Assembly: GCF_013426205.1 (NCBI RefSeq)
Contig: NC_089425.1
Location: 3,410,001 to 3,474,000 of the forward strand
Direction of reading: 5' to 3'
Origin: Metarhizium brunneum
Lineage: Eukaryota > Ascomycota > Sordariomycetes > Hypocreales > Clavicipitaceae
Length of the DNA: 64,000 bases
The stretch's first letter is position 1. Every line of letters begins with the position of its first letter. Positions 10,488 through 22,170 of the stretch are shown here, piece after piece. The position numbers and the translations under genes were made by a program. The notes beneath the pieces were generated by a model, which worked only from the letters and a program-made list of their open reading frames with translations, did no database searches and was not told the origin of the DNA.

Positions 10488-13400
10488 GATGAAGTGCTCT
10501 TGGAACTAACAAGTCGAACGACAACTATGGATAGGAATAACGGCATGCAATACTGCACGTACGAATAGGTTTTGCAATGCAACAGTAGAATCAAAACGAG
10601 AAACGAATGTCAATTATTTAGATGTCTGCGGCAAACAAGAATGCATCGGCTCTTCCCCCGCCTACGCATTTCCCGTCCCGCCACCTGGTAATGCACAACT
10701 GCCTTCGCATCAAAATGGCCCCGAGGTAGCGCCAGCTCGGGGCTTCTACGTCGCGAATAGGGAAACTCGACATGTTACACAAGGGCGAAATACTGGATGA
10801 TCGCTCTGATGATTCAATTTGCGGGGGAGGCGGCGCTAAAACGTGGGGGATCTGCAAGCCTGGCTTGACGATGCCAGGATTCAAGACAACTTTGACAACG
10901 TGGTGGGGGCAGGTCTTGGAGATGAGACGGCGGAAAGACCGACAAACTGATCAATTGATGGCTGGTAGTACCTCGTCCTGGGGTAAAAGCCTTCTGGAAG
11001 GAATGTTCGTTTGCCCAACAGTTGAAGGCTCTCGCCGTGCCGTCGCCACCGTGGGTGACCGAATTGGCGTGCAAGTGGCGCTGCCTCATAGCTGGGTAGA
11101 TACAACCACGAGCAATTGGCTTCATCATGCATGTCGTTGTCGAGCACTGCAGATTCGCATGCCTCAGGCTCTAGATGTAGTATTGATATGTTTCACGTGT
11201 GGTGTACGTGGAACGAAGCAAGTTGACCTTGCTCTTGATGTCATTGCATTTGAGTCTAATACAGTCTGGTCAACTTGGTAGACTCAGTGGGCAAATATAA
11301 GTACCTCGACCTACTATGTACTTAAGTACCTAAGGCAGTAGTTGTACAAGATGTAACTGGGTGCGCATCACAAGGGCGTGGAGAATCGTGATTCGTGGGG
11401 CTGCCCCCTCTTGAACACTTGAGCGCCGAGCTTCTCCTAATATGGAAACCTAGGATATTTCTTCATGTTATGTTGAAGCTAGGAGGCATGCACGCGGTTA
11501 GTGAGGCCCCCGTTGGTGTCGGCATCGATAACCGTAAACGTTCAAGGGTCATGAGGCTCAAGCGTATGCTGTGATACCAGTAATGACTCACGGTCGGTCT
11601 GCTGCCAACAGTAATACAGAAGTGCCCGGTCAAACAGAAGTGGCGTTATCGTGCGCAGGCGCAAATAGCTTCACTAGCTCATTGCCTTGGTCACCGGGAA
11701 AGTCGACGAGTCAAATGTAGGCAGGTTTTATTTTCAAAAGAGGCATTCTAATCATCTCGAGGATATCCGGGGTTTCTTGTGCGGGCGCAAGGAAGGCGCC
11801 GCTTCGGTTCCTTCCATATCCGGACGGGAAGGTTGAAGTCGTGCACGCCATAGCCTGGCCCAAAACCATGATCCAAATTTCAAGAAAACAACATCATAAA
11901 CACGCCCCCAATGTGTTTCCTCGTGGCCGTTGATAATTTTTGTGCTGCGATAAAGCGATTTGAGCCACATTGCTTCCGGGAGAATGTCCGCCTTTTACAG
12001 ATATCGCCAACTTACTTTGAGCCTATCGTACCAAGCAAGCTCTCAGCCGATGGGAGCCCTTCTCCCAGTTACGAGTTATTTCGAAGCATTCCCTGGACAA
12101 GTACACGCATATGTTTTGCGATTTCAGGTTGTCCAATCCTCGTTACCTCGCCAACTTACCTCAATTCGATGATTATCGGACAGTCGAGTGGTACAAAGCC
12201 CTACATTGGATCGTCCACAATCCGAGCACCAAAGTGTATCTCATCTACAGCAGGTGGCCCAACTCGAAGCTCCGAGTCCTGCAGAGTTGAAACCTGAGCG
12301 CATGTAGTATCGACCGTACCTTGTGCTTTAATCGCCTTCCAGACTCCAGTAAGTCCTCATTGTTAGTCGAAAAATGATACATATAACGCGATTGCAACCA
12401 AAATTGAACATGTGCTTTGTTTCATCGCGGAATCGCGTTATTCAGAATGCCCAACAGCACCTGATATGGACCGACCTGCCTGGTTGGCAATGGCTGGCGT
12501 ATATCAATTATAGGCAAGAAGGCAGTTGCACCAGGCAGGTTGTATTCCATTGACTAGCCATCCGATCGTGTGTCGAAGCATTGGCTAACATTTGGGGACA
12601 TTCGGGATAGAAACTGTCGAGATTCGCATCAACAAGTCAAAGAGGTACGGGTCGTTTTTTTCGTCTTTTTTTGGCAAGATCGGGGGATTTGCAGTGATAA
12701 CGACAGAACAGTTTTGCCATTCATGAGGCTTGGTCTCGAGCACAGCCATTGACAGGGCGTTTTAGCCGGTTGGTTGAACAGAACAATATAATGAATGTGC
12801 AAAGTATAGGAGCAAAAAGACATTGTAAAAGAACAGGCTAATCAGTTAAGCATTTCAGGGAGAAGACATTTATCAGGGGGACCAGCCCTTGTTGTTAGGG
12901 GCTACTAGCAGAGAGTTCGAGGACCTGGTATTTCGAGAGAGAGATCCGAGCTGCAGAGCACTTTGCAAGTGTTCTAGAATAAAGTTACAGAGACATCAAC
13001 GCCGTGTTCATCTGCCGTTCGTCTGCCATACTGAAAAGGGCATTGTTTCAGCCAAGCTTCCTGTTGGAATGACGAGGACCGCATCTGAAGGCGCAGACCT
13101 CCTGCGGCATCAGCTCAAAATGATGGTTCGATCTTCGGAAGGAGTAGGATCCGCCGGATAGGCAAAAACTGACATGAGTCGATAGACTTGTAATCAGCCA
13201 CAGACACCTTCACCGGCGTACAATACGTGTTCCTGCACCCCCCGCGGCCGGACCCGAGGATGGAAAAGGTGGCACCACCTCTCCGGGCGTGGGCATCTCA
13301 GGCGCCGCTTTTTCCAGGCCCATCCGTCAGCCAATTCCCTCAACGGACATTGGTCTGCCTCGAAAAAAAGGTGCTGTTGTAGTTGTTCGCTGTCCATACC

Positions 13401-13845
13401 ACCGGGTACAACCCCGTAAGCCAGTACCATTCCGGACAGCTGCCCCCCCGCCATTGGCCAGCAGGCAAAGGCGCTCATGGCCGGTGGTGTGATAATTGCG
13501 ACCAACACCGTCGATATCTGCCCACCACGAGCTTCACCACACAACGCCTCTCCCTAGCAAGGCAAAGCTGAACACTCCATGGGCTGAGGGACCCGAGACG
13601 CCGGAAAATATTTCTGTCCCAAACGGGAAAATAAACGTCATGTGCGAGAGGCGTCATGACGTGCCACCAGGTACAAAAAGGCATGCCATGCATCCTCAAA
13701 CAGACGTCACAGCCATCTATACCACGTCAAGTGCATCGAATACAACATCAGTCGCCAAAAAAGGCAATCTCTACTCCATATTCTCTGCGAGATCAAACTC
13801 CACTCTACAACAGGCATTTACTTGTCCAGAAACTCTACTTACACA
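10488..13845. other. gene-free stretch of 3.4 kb
   Basis: I find no supportable gene. Open frames here are short, lack recognisable domains and have no phase-consistent exons. The permease promoter occupies the left end. TACCT/AGGTA-type short palindromic strings occur near 11310-11335. On the minus strand around 12000-12300 several stop-interrupted coding-like fragments might be a decayed gene, but I could not assign them. The right end, from about 13500, is the promoter of the small mitochondrial gene. Confidence 0.4.
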
Positions 13846-14167
13846 ATGAACTCGGCCGTCTCCCGCATCGCATCACGGAGGTCCTTCTCCCTCCTCACGG
13901 CCGCCCGCTCCGCCGCGCGGTCTATGGAATCCCATCCCTTCCAGCGCCCTTCCGCTGCACAAAAATCCGCCAAGGCCGATTGGGCCGGCGAGGGAAAACG
14001 TCTGGGCAAACAGCTGGCCATGTAAGTTCTACACCGTGCGCGAGAGGCAGACGTGAGAGCGTCCCAAGACCAGACGGGTGCTAATGCGGTACAGATTCGT
14101 CCCCGGCATCTCCATGCTACTGGGCTGGCCGTACCTTGCAAAGGTCATTGCCGACGGCCACGTCTGA
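13846..14167 (+). CDS. 82-residue mitochondrial single-TM protein, unidentified
   Basis: A small spliced gene: exon 1 13846-14021, intron 14022-14094 (GTAAGT donor, CTAATG branch-like, GTACAG acceptor), exon 2 14095-14167. The N-terminus is rich in Ser, Ala and Arg without acidic residues (MNSAVSRIASRRSFSLLTAA), a textbook matrix-targeting presequence. A hydrophilic middle follows (DWAGEGKRLGKQLA), then one hydrophobic segment IFVPGISMLLGWPYLAKVIA. The size and layout match nuclear-encoded single-span subunits of respiratory complexes or ATP synthase, but I cannot name it. Splicing inside the Ile codon that starts the membrane segment keeps frame. The coding bias, presequence and clean intron make a real gene likely despite its size. 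Confidence 0.72.
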
Positions 14168-14472
14168 CTCGGTGGTTTCGGGCGCGCCTTCTATTGTGAA
14201 ATGCACGAGGAGGGGGCGAAGCGCCCGATTCCAAGGATGTTGGATTTTGTTTCGGAGGTTCTTTGACGTATATATTTAGCGGCATCGTATATATGGTGTT
14301 TTGGGACGCATTTGCATTGAATTTATTAGAATATTCATCGTTCACTACCTCTGACCCTGTGATAATTCCCGTACATGACGACAATACTACGAGGGACCGG
14401 AACATGAAGCCTCAAGCTCGCCCTTCAATGTACAAGCCCAGAAGACCCGGTGCCACTCACTGTGATCCCACT
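14168..14472. other. convergent 3' flanks
   Basis: A 305-bp gap between the stop codons of the small mitochondrial gene and the Pth11-like gene. Only 3' untranslated sequence and A+T-rich strings are seen. Confidence 0.4.
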
Positions 14473-15936
14473 CTAATCAGACTGCGACGGGCTCTTCGAT
14501 TGCAGCTGAAGCTCTTCTTTAGCAATATAGTCATGGCTCCCGCTGCGAATCGTCGTCCAGCCCAAGCCCCTCCGGATCCTATTCTCCTTGGCCCGTCTCT
14601 CCAGTCGAGATAATCTGTGTCCGCCGGGGGGATCTGATAAAACCCCTGCATCACTTGTCTTGGAGCCACCACCAGAATGAATACCGCGCAGATTGTGGAC
14701 GGCGCGAGCGATCCAGGGTCCTAGGATCGGGATGTTGGTGGCAATGATGCCGACAAACTAAGCCATATCAGAATGAACCGGCATTCAAAGTCTAGGAGTT
14801 CCGGCTTACCGTTTCTCGAAGGGACCAGATTAAAGCGATGTCGGCTTTCTTATCGTTTAGGAGGCAGATGATGCAGCGGAAAACAGCAGCGACGACGACA
14901 AAACCCCCCGTGCAAAGCCAGATCCCGCAAAGTAGCTTCCTACACGCGACAGGTTAATATGCCATTCGAGCTGGAGTCGTGATAAACCTGCCTGTGCCAC
15001 GGCATTTGGACCTTCCAAAGCAGCGATAACGGAACAGCTAAAATCATCAAGTCGGTGCTACATCAAGTTAGTTTCTCCCCCTCGTCATGGTCTTTTTTAT
15101 TCTAGTGAGTTTGTGAGAAGCAGGAGCCCCAACCTGACGTTTGTGACGAATAACGCGTAATGCATGGGCGTGCCCAGAGCACAGGCATCTGCAATTCTCT
15201 TGTCAATAGGGTGTGCCGGCACGTCGACTTGCCACGCGGGGGTTGACGCACCGCCGGGATACGGGTGAATCTGCCACTTTCTTTGGATGGGCGTGCAATG
15301 CGATCCGATGACGGCAATGAGGGAGATGTATGCTGCGACGCAGGCTACGGCCGTGATCTTGACCATGTGCCGCTGCTTGAGGTCCAGGCTTGGGAGTGTC
15401 AGAGCAAATCAATATGTCCCAGTCTTCTCTACAGGAACGGGGGCTTGGCTCACGTTAACCTTCCGTAGAGGAAGAGCATGCAGGCCTTTAGTGCCCAAAT
15501 CAGAGAGACGTAGATGCACCAGCTTGCCAACATGCACTTGGCCCCAATCGCAAGATTGTGCTTCTCTTCGTCGGTGAGTGTGAGGCCTTTGTGTTCGTGG
15601 AGGCCTTTGAGGGAGCCCTGTGTTCCTATGGGACGGTCAGTTCGCTCACCACGCTTTTGTCAAAACATCATGGATATCCGGCTGGGAATGTGTACCTATC
15701 ATGTGAAACATACACAGCTCTGCCTGTCGTCTCCGCGTTAGACACTGTTTTGGGATCTCACATGGAGCAAGGTTGGCACCCACTGTCCAGAGAATGATGG
15801 CCAAAAAGGCAAAGTAGTCATCTCCATCCCAATTCATTCCCACCACGCTGGTGCGGCAAAGAATTCGGGCAACGAGGACACAGATTCCCAGTACGTACTC
15901 GGTCCATGCTTCAGTTGCATATGGGGATACGGGCAT
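14473..15936 (-). CDS. Pth11-like integral membrane protein (fungal rhodopsin-domain)
   Basis: A 362-residue seven-TM type protein of the large fungal Pth11-related family, thought to act as surface or nutrient sensors. I rebuilt seven exons: 15936-15784, 15723-15696, 15625-15454, 15388-15134, 15057-14988, 14935-14810 and 14757-14473. Family landmarks: NWDGDDYFAFLAIILWT, SWCIYVSLIWALKACMLFLY, RHMVKITAVACVAAYISLIA, the extracellular SHCTPIQRKWQIHP with its conserved Cys, HYALFVTNVSTDLMILAVPL, IALIWSLRETFVGIIATNIP and a cytosolic tail. Intron 1 (15783-15724) has a GTGGGT donor and CTAAC branch site. The boundary between exons 5 and 6 is the least certain: a GTGGCA donor with the upstream TAG acceptor also keeps frame. 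The N-terminal cysteine-rich CFEM domain found in some relatives is absent. Confidence 0.85.
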
Positions 15937-17126
15937 GGTAGGTCAGGGTCCGCTGTCGTCATTGAAGTAGCTAGGCTAACTCGAAGCTATCGTCCAATTG
16001 TGAGCGGCTCGTCGATAGAAAGAAATCACTCCAAGTAAACAGTCGTACGATGTTGTTGGTGTTTTGTTGGCAGGATCATCACTAGGGAGGCGGGATTTCT
16101 ATACCGAGCTGCTCTCCCTTGTCTATTTTGCCTGGCAGCCGCAAAGTCGAGGCTAGTGGACACCACTTCATGATACTGACTCTCTTTTCTTCTTAATCGA
16201 TTCGTATGCCAAAGTACATCATGATTTGGTGGCAGCGGCCAGGAACACAGGCCAGCAACTGCCCCGACGGTGGATGCGACGGATCGGGAATTCATACGCG
16301 GTAGAGCTAAACCGCCAGGCCTGGTAGTACTGAGGCATCCTTTGGCTTATCATGGGCAACGGTGGAAAGGAGGACCAAAATTGTAGTTCCGCAGCCCTGG
16401 TCCTGACACCTATGGAAATTGCGCTTGAATCCCCGTATCCATCCCTAATAATCAGTAGTCGTTGACGCGCCACCATGTTGGGCCGACTATGACAAACAGT
16501 ATTGCTCTTGTGTTGTGGCGGCGCTCCAATACACCTGTGTACCTTCATTTTGCTTTTGTTCCGTCGGAACGTCCTCTTTCAGATCCGCAGCGTAATTTCT
16601 GTCCGTGTTGGTGTCATTGTCCATGGTACGAAACCACGGGCCATACGACGAGTCAAATGTCATAGCTTTCACTGTAAGCCATGTTTCTCACAAGAGCAAA
16701 CTTGTACCGCCCATGACCAACAGGCAGTGATTGCGTTGGGCTGATAGCGCTCTGTTCTCCAGTCTTTACTGATCGCTGTAAACCGCGTTCGGACTCCGGA
16801 TCGCCTCGTCTTCCTTCCAAGAGTATGATCACAGAAGTATCTGTGCCTGAGACAAGTCTGCCGGATTAACTAGGAAAGTACGGAGTAGTACGGAGTAGCA
16901 AGTCTTGTTTCCCCCCCTCCCGAGGACAAAGTAGTATCCATGAACTATGGTGTGCCATTCGGGATGTGTGGCCTTTAGCCTGCGCACAGCGCAATGCACT
17001 TGCAGCATGACGGGCAGAGTAGAAGAAAGGAGCCTAATTTCGGTTGGTTTGGCGCTGCCGAGTGCATGTGACCCCAGGGCGACGCGGATAAGCAAGATAT
17101 AATATAAATCTAGGCAGCCGGTCTAG
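15937..17126. other. gene-free stretch with direct TACGGAGTA repeats
   Basis: No supportable gene in about 1.2 kb. It holds the Pth11-like promoter on the left. Two adjacent copies of TACGGAGTA lie at 16879-16887 and 16889-16897. Confidence 0.35.
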
Positions 17127-17860
17127 CTATTCGATTGGTTGAGCCAAGCCTGAACAATCTTTACTCGATGCAAATTGTCCATGAGCCAACAGCCGATTCC
17201 CGTCCCTAAACTTGATCCGTGCAGGACGTTCCCAATTTAAGAGTACAACGTCCTTCTTCCGCTTGTCACGGCGCTGAGCATTTAGGACGACCATTGTTAG
17301 GACCGTGGGGTTCCCCTTTTCATCATCACAAAGTACGACGTCCTTTGGGGGCGGCTTAAGGAACATCCTGGGAATGCGTGTATTGGTGATGATTTCATAT
17401 AGGGTGGATATGGCACCCTTGATATCGTTTCAGTCTTCTTCATATCCAATACCGCCAATGTGGCCGCTATAATTGAAGTTGAACGATATAAGGACATCTG
17501 TCTTGGGGTCGACCAGCATAGTTCGCGCCTCAATATCCTGGTGGGCGATGCCATGTTTGAGATTTAAGCCGTCGATGACGCAAGTTGACTGCCAAAGCCA
17601 CTTCAGCTTAAATGTACGTGCTGTGATAGATAGATAGCGTATACGTCAAGTCCTAAAGAATCAATGTGCTTCTCGAGGTATCTGATGGCGACATCTTCGC
17701 TCTCTTGTGCGTTAACGGCGCTGATATGTCGTTGATCCCAGTCGAGGATGAACCATGTGCTTGGCCCCTTAGGTGTGCATAAGAGGGCCACCAGGGGCGC
17801 CACTCGTCGTCAATCATTTCAATGTTGTCTTTTGCGCTTTGGGCAGAGTGATGAGGAGAA
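17127..17860 (-). pseudogene. decayed fungal kinase-like gene
   Basis: Reading the minus strand, three blocks match a widespread fungal family of kinase-like proteins. Block 1 (about 17860-17800) reads KDNIEMIDDEW. Block 2, in another frame (about 17797-17640), reads STWFILDWDQRHISAVNAQE and KHIDSLGLDVYAIYLS. Block 3 (about 17560-17127) reads HGIAHQDIEARTMLVD, VLISFNFNYSGHIGG and DIKGAISTLYEIITNT. A TGA at 17432-17430 interrupts block 3 exactly where the family has Arg (EED-stop-NDIKG), consistent with CGA to TGA. Blocks 1 and 2 are joined only by a frameshift near 17800. The catalytic-loop Asn and the DFG Asp are also changed (RTM, FNF). No ATG starts block 1. I read this as a dead copy; the exact 5' limit is unclear. 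Confidence 0.72.
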
Positions 17861-18282
17861 TACAAGATGTGGGGGAGACGGAAGGGAAATGGTGCAGCGA
17901 GGAAGAGGCTCGAAGCAGCGGTTTACTTGCTTGTAGCATGTAATTACTAGCCCCAAGGGCCAATCAGCTTCATGTGGTGAAGGCCAAGACTCGGTGTATC
18001 CCTTCAATGTTGTCAATTGGTTCTTTTGCGGGGGAGGGTCCTTTGGGCCTTCGCTGCGAGGTGCCTACACATGTGTCTTGCTATTACGGAGCTGTACCGG
18101 ACTTAAGATCGTGTGGATAGCGTCACCGATTCCCCCGAAGACCCCGCACTCAAAATTCAATTATAAAGCAGACAGTCTGGTCCATAGCTCTGCATTAAAT
18201 CTGATCTGACGACTTATTGCAAAATTGGACAGGAGAGCCTCATCCGACAGCACTTCTGCCAGCATTCACACCTACTGCCAAG
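17861..18282. promoter_or_regulatory. promoter of the aldo-keto reductase
   Basis: No gene in this gap. A TATAAA box at 18162-18167 lies 116 bp upstream of the aldo-keto reductase ATG, a fitting distance for transcription from a TATA promoter. Confidence 0.5.
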
Positions 18283-19422
18283 ATGCCGCTCATCGTTCAG
18301 AATGTAAACCCGCGTATCATCCTGGGTCTGATGACGTTTGGACCGAGTTCGGAGGACGGCGCCCGCATCACTGACCTGGATACTTTCAACAAGGCTCTGG
18401 ACCTGTTTCAGACAAGAGGATATAGCGAGGTAGACACAGCTCGCATTTATGTCGGCGGAAAACAAGAGGCATTTACGAAGGAGGCCGGGTGGAAGGAGAG
18501 GGGATTGACCCTGGCCACCAAAGTCCAATATCCATTTGCACCTGGGGATAACACGGCCGACAAGGTGATTGCTTCGGTGGAGACTAGTCTCAAGGACCTG
18601 GGCACTGACTGTGTAGATGTAAGTGTTTTCTGGTACCTGATGCTTCAAATGGTAAACTTTTTAAAGCTAGGAAAAAACTGACAATCATGGGGGCTGTACC
18701 AGATCCTATATCTACACAAGCCCGATCGTGGCACGCCGTTCCAAGAGACGCTCGAAGCTATGGATAAGCTGCACAAGGCTGGCAAATTTGTTCGCCTTGG
18801 TATAAGCAATTTCACTGCATACGAGGTGGCCGAAGTTATGATGATTTGCAAGTACAACAACTGGGTTCGGCCGAGCATTTTCCAGGGCATGTATAACTGC
18901 ATCACGCGTAATATTGAAGCCGAGCTGTTCACAGCTTGTCGTCGTTACGGCCTCGATATTGTTGTATACAATCCCCTGGCCGGTGGTCTCTTCTCGGGCA
19001 AGATCAAGTCGCACGACATGATCCCCGAGAGCGGCCGGTTCTCGGATGTCAGTTCCGTCCAGGGTGCCAATTACCGGAAGCGATATTTCCACGAGAGCAC
19101 ATTCAAGGCCATCCAGCTGGTGGAAGGGGTCGTCGAGAAACACAATCTGACCATGATCGAGACGGCGCTGCGATGGGTAGTGCATCATTCCAAGCTCAAG
19201 ATCAAGGATGGTAACGATGGAATACTCATTGGTGTATCGAGTGTCGAACAGCTAGAGGACAACTTGAACAACCTGGAGAAGGGGCCGCTTCCTGACGAGG
19301 TTGTCAAGGCTCTCGATGATGCGTGGCAAATCTCCAAGGCTGACTCGGCTAATTACTGGCACGGCGATTTGGACTATGGCTACGATCCTAGGGGGCTGTT
19401 GTTTGGGCCCGGGGCCAAGTAG
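18283..19422 (+). CDS. aldo-keto reductase, aflatoxin-aldehyde reductase (AKR7) type
   Basis: A 351-residue NADPH-dependent aldo-keto reductase. Exon 1 is 18283-18618, intron 18619-18702 (GTAAGT...ACCAG), exon 2 18703-19422. The catalytic tetrad is visible in order: Asp in YSEVDTARIY, Tyr of the same segment, Lys in LATKVQYPF and His in ILYLHKPDR. Cofactor-binding features include GISNFTAYEV, YNPLAGGLFSGK and GVSSVEQLEDNLNNLE. The start NPRIILGLMTFGP is typical of AKR7, whose members reduce dialdehydes, succinic semialdehyde and aflatoxin aldehyde in the cytosol; the real substrate is open. A TATA box at 18162 and purine-rich leader support the ATG at 18283. Nothing in the flanks suggests a biosynthetic cluster. 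Confidence 0.93.
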
Positions 19423-20727
19423 ATGGATGTGTAAAAATTGCGTCAAGACTAGGGACGAAATATTGATACTGATGAATGCGTTTTGGAAAGGAAAAAAAAG
19501 TATAGATTGATTTGGTGTGATCCAATGCGGCCCTGACGGGCTGTGGCGCCCAGTGCGTGTATCTTGTTGTTGTACCTGACGTCAATGGTATTACGGACCA
19601 AGACTCGGAGAGGCAGGTAGGGTTGCAGCGCCGCTGCGCGGGCTCAGGTGACGGTTGCATGCGGATCGCTGTACCACGGCATGTAGCATCCAGATTGATC
19701 GAGATGCTGCGTCCTAGGTAATTAAGAGGTGGCTGACCGAAAGCGCATGCGGTCTTATGACAAGGGCCGCAAGTCGTAGAAGCGACAAGTCAACGGCCAC
19801 GAGCCTCACTGACGTCACCGACAGTCGCGACAACAAGCATTTGGCCTCATATGGAGTAAAGGCCGCACATTCTGATGCGTGGGTAGATTCCATGGCGTGA
19901 AGTAGGCATAGCCATCGTCTCCAAGGCACGGATTGGCGTTGGCCGATTTTAAGGAGCCAAACCCAAATCCACACCTAAAGCATCAAACGAACTCGGACGG
20001 CTTGGCACCTAGATCTTCCCCTCGACCTGTCACGCGCACGGAGTACTCCGTAGTTCAGTTCAGTCAATTCGACCAGAACCAAGGTTTTGAACACGAAGCC
20101 TGGCCCAGCTGCCCCGAGCAAATGCCCCCTCCCCTCCCATTCGCCCTCTGCACGCAAGTGACTCGCCGCGTGGCCCCCCCTGTCGTGACCCCATTTTACG
20201 GGGATACATGTAGGCTGGTACGTACCTCAGATGCTGGATTGGCTACATGTAGGGACCCTCAAATGTCAGCGAAAACAGCGACCTGCAGCCCAGTGGGTTC
20301 TTCGGACATTCATCAATCTCACTTTTTGAATCCCCGGATCTGCGCCCTTGAAGCGAATTCGACAGCCTGGCTTCTTCCTGTCCTTCATCGCCGCGGCGGA
20401 ATCATATCATGCTTCCACTCACTCTACCCTGAATTGATGGTCTCTCCTTTTTACCCTTTGTCCTCTCTCGGATTGGGCACTCTGCCATCTCATTCAATGG
20501 GCTTTGCTCTCCCTGCCTCGGATTCGTTCCCTTGACTCCTTTGTTTATGGAGATTTGCCCATTCCTGTGCGGAATACAATCTCGGTAAAATCTTGGAGAG
20601 AGAAAAAAGGACAAAACTTTTGCCCGCAAACATCATCTGTGCTGTTTCATAGCTTGGAGCGCCGTATGCCTCTCCCCTCGTCATAACGCAATTGCCGGCG
20701 AACCACCGGCCCCCGTTTTCAAACACC
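19423..20727. other. intergenic region with a 14-bp palindrome
   Basis: No supportable gene in 1.3 kb. A perfect palindrome ACGGAGTACTCCGT lies at 20038-20051. The right third is C+T-rich leader for the DMT transporter. A 200-codon open frame at 19933-20535 shows no domain or presequence and overlaps the presumed promoter. Confidence 0.35.
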
Positions 20728-22170
20728 ATGGACAGCGATCGTCGACCGAACCGCGGAAGTCGCTCCGGCACGCCTCTGCTCTTCAAGGCAGAAGACCACA
20801 TGGACGAGGTGGAATCTAAGCGCCCCTCTCGCTCGGGCACGTCCTCTCCGTCCTCTCCGTCCTCACAACTGACTCCCAACACCAACGACACCGAAGCCGG
20901 TCGCCGTCCGCCTATGACGACGACGACCTCGCAACGCAGCACCTTCAGCCGCCAATCGACCATGCACTCGCGCAATCCCGCCAGCACGCTCCAAGCCGCC
21001 AAGGCCTCTGCCCGCAAGAAATACCTCTTTGCCGCCTTTTTCCTTTCCATATCCCTCGTCGCCTTCTGCATACAGACCGAGCTGTCCGCGTACATTCAGC
21101 ACGATCTGGCCTGGGGCAAGGCGTATTGCATGATGTACCTGACGCACAGCTCGTGGATAGTTCTGTGGCCAATGACGTTTCTAGCGGTAAGACTGCAGAA
21201 GCGCCATGAGCCGTGGGACCAGTTCTGGCGGAAGCACCTACAGGTTGTCCTGTCGACCGTCACCATGATTGAGCTGCAGACCATCAACGTCACGACGCCC
21301 TCGGTTGCCCGGCGCGGGCGGCCGGTCATGTATCTTGCGCGAATGACGATATACATCACCTCTGCGCTGACCATTGCCGGGCTGAGCTGGTACATTGCCG
21401 TGAGCCTGACGACCCCGTCCGACCTGACCGCCATATACAACTGCAGCGCCTTCTTTGCGTACGCATTCTCCGTGCCGATCCTCAAAGAACCCCTCCGCGT
21501 GGACAAGTCCATCGCCGTCATGATCGCCATCCTGGGCGTCCTAGTCGTAGCCTACGGCGACACCGGCTCCGACGAGGCGACGTCGTCCGCGGCCGGCCCC
21601 TCCAACCCCGGTGCAGGCTCCCGCTTCGCAGGCAACCTCATCATCGGCGTGGGTTCCGTGCTGTACGGCCTCTACGAGGTCCTGTACAAGCGCTACGCCT
21701 GCCCGCCCGAGGGTGTGTCCCCCGTCCGCGGCACCATCTTCGCCAACGTGTTCGGCAGCTGCATCGGCTTCTTCACCCTCACCGTGCTCTGGATCCCCCT
21801 CCCCTTCCTGCACTGGCTCCACATTGAGCGTTTCGAAATCCCCAACGCCTCGACGTGCTGGCTGATTCTCTTGGCCGTCTTGTCCAACGCCACGTTTAGC
21901 GGCTGCTTCCTGGTGCTGATTTCGCTGACGTCGCCGGTGCTGTCCAGCGTCGCCGCCCTGTTGACCATCTTCATCGTCGCCCTTGCCGATTGGTTCCTGA
22001 CCGGCCAGCCGCTCAGTTGGGCCGCCATCATGGGCGGGAGCATGATCATTGTGGCCTTTGCGGCTTTGAGCTGGAGCACCTACCGCGAGATGATGGAGCA
22101 CGAGGCGCACAAGTTGGCCGTCGACCTCACCGACGACGATGAGGGGGACATGGATAGCGATAGAGACTAG
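20728..22170 (+). CDS. EamA/DMT-superfamily transporter, vacuolar SLC35F-like
   Basis: A single-exon 480-residue membrane protein. The first 90 residues are hydrophilic and Ser/Thr/Pro rich (SRSGTSSPSSPSSQLTP), likely a phosphorylated cytosolic tail. About ten TM segments follow: KKYLFAAFFLSISLVAFCIQ, YCMMYLTHSSWIVLWPMTFL, then after a loop TSALTIAGLSWYIAVSL, AIYNCSAFFAYAFSVPILKE, AVMIAILGVLVVAYGD, LIIGVGSVLYGLYEVLYKRY and the final LTIFIVALADWFLTGQPLSW repeat. This arrangement with the KEPL motif fits fungal YML018C/THI74-type drug/metabolite transporters; substrate unknown. The ATG at 20728 has a strong context (CACCATGG); there is no upstream in-frame ATG. The tail is acidic (TDDDEGDMDSDRD). 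Confidence 0.88.
   Translation: MDSDRRPNRGSRSGTPLLFKAEDHMDEVESKRPSRSGTSSPSSPSSQLTPNTNDTEAGRRPPMTTTTSQRSTFSRQSTMHSRNPASTLQAAKASARKKYLFAAFFLSISLVAFCIQTELSAYIQHDLAWGKAYCMMYLTHSSWIVLWPMTFLAVRLQKRHEPWDQFWRKHLQVVLSTVTMIELQTINVTTPSVARRGRPVMYLARMTIYITSALTIAGLSWYIAVSLTTPSDLTAIYNCSAFFAYAFSVPILKEPLRVDKSIAVMIAILGVLVVAYGDTGSDEATSSAAGPSNPGAGSRFAGNLIIGVGSVLYGLYEVLYKRYACPPEGVSPVRGTIFANVFGSCIGFFTLTVLWIPLPFLHWLHIERFEIPNASTCWLILLAVLSNATFSGCFLVLISLTSPVLSSVAALLTIFIVALADWFLTGQPLSWAAIMGGSMIIVAFAALSWSTYREMMEHEAHKLAVDLTDDDEGDMDSDRD

Noticed and set aside
10772..11281. 169-codon plus-strand open frame
   Set aside because: No domain, Gly/Thr/Trp-rich chance composition, and it lies in the permease 5' region.
11990..12300. 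Coding-like fragments on the minus strand interrupted by stops
   Set aside because: I could read a few short segments and one GTAAGT-like donor but could not assign a family or a consistent frame; too weak for a pseudogene call.
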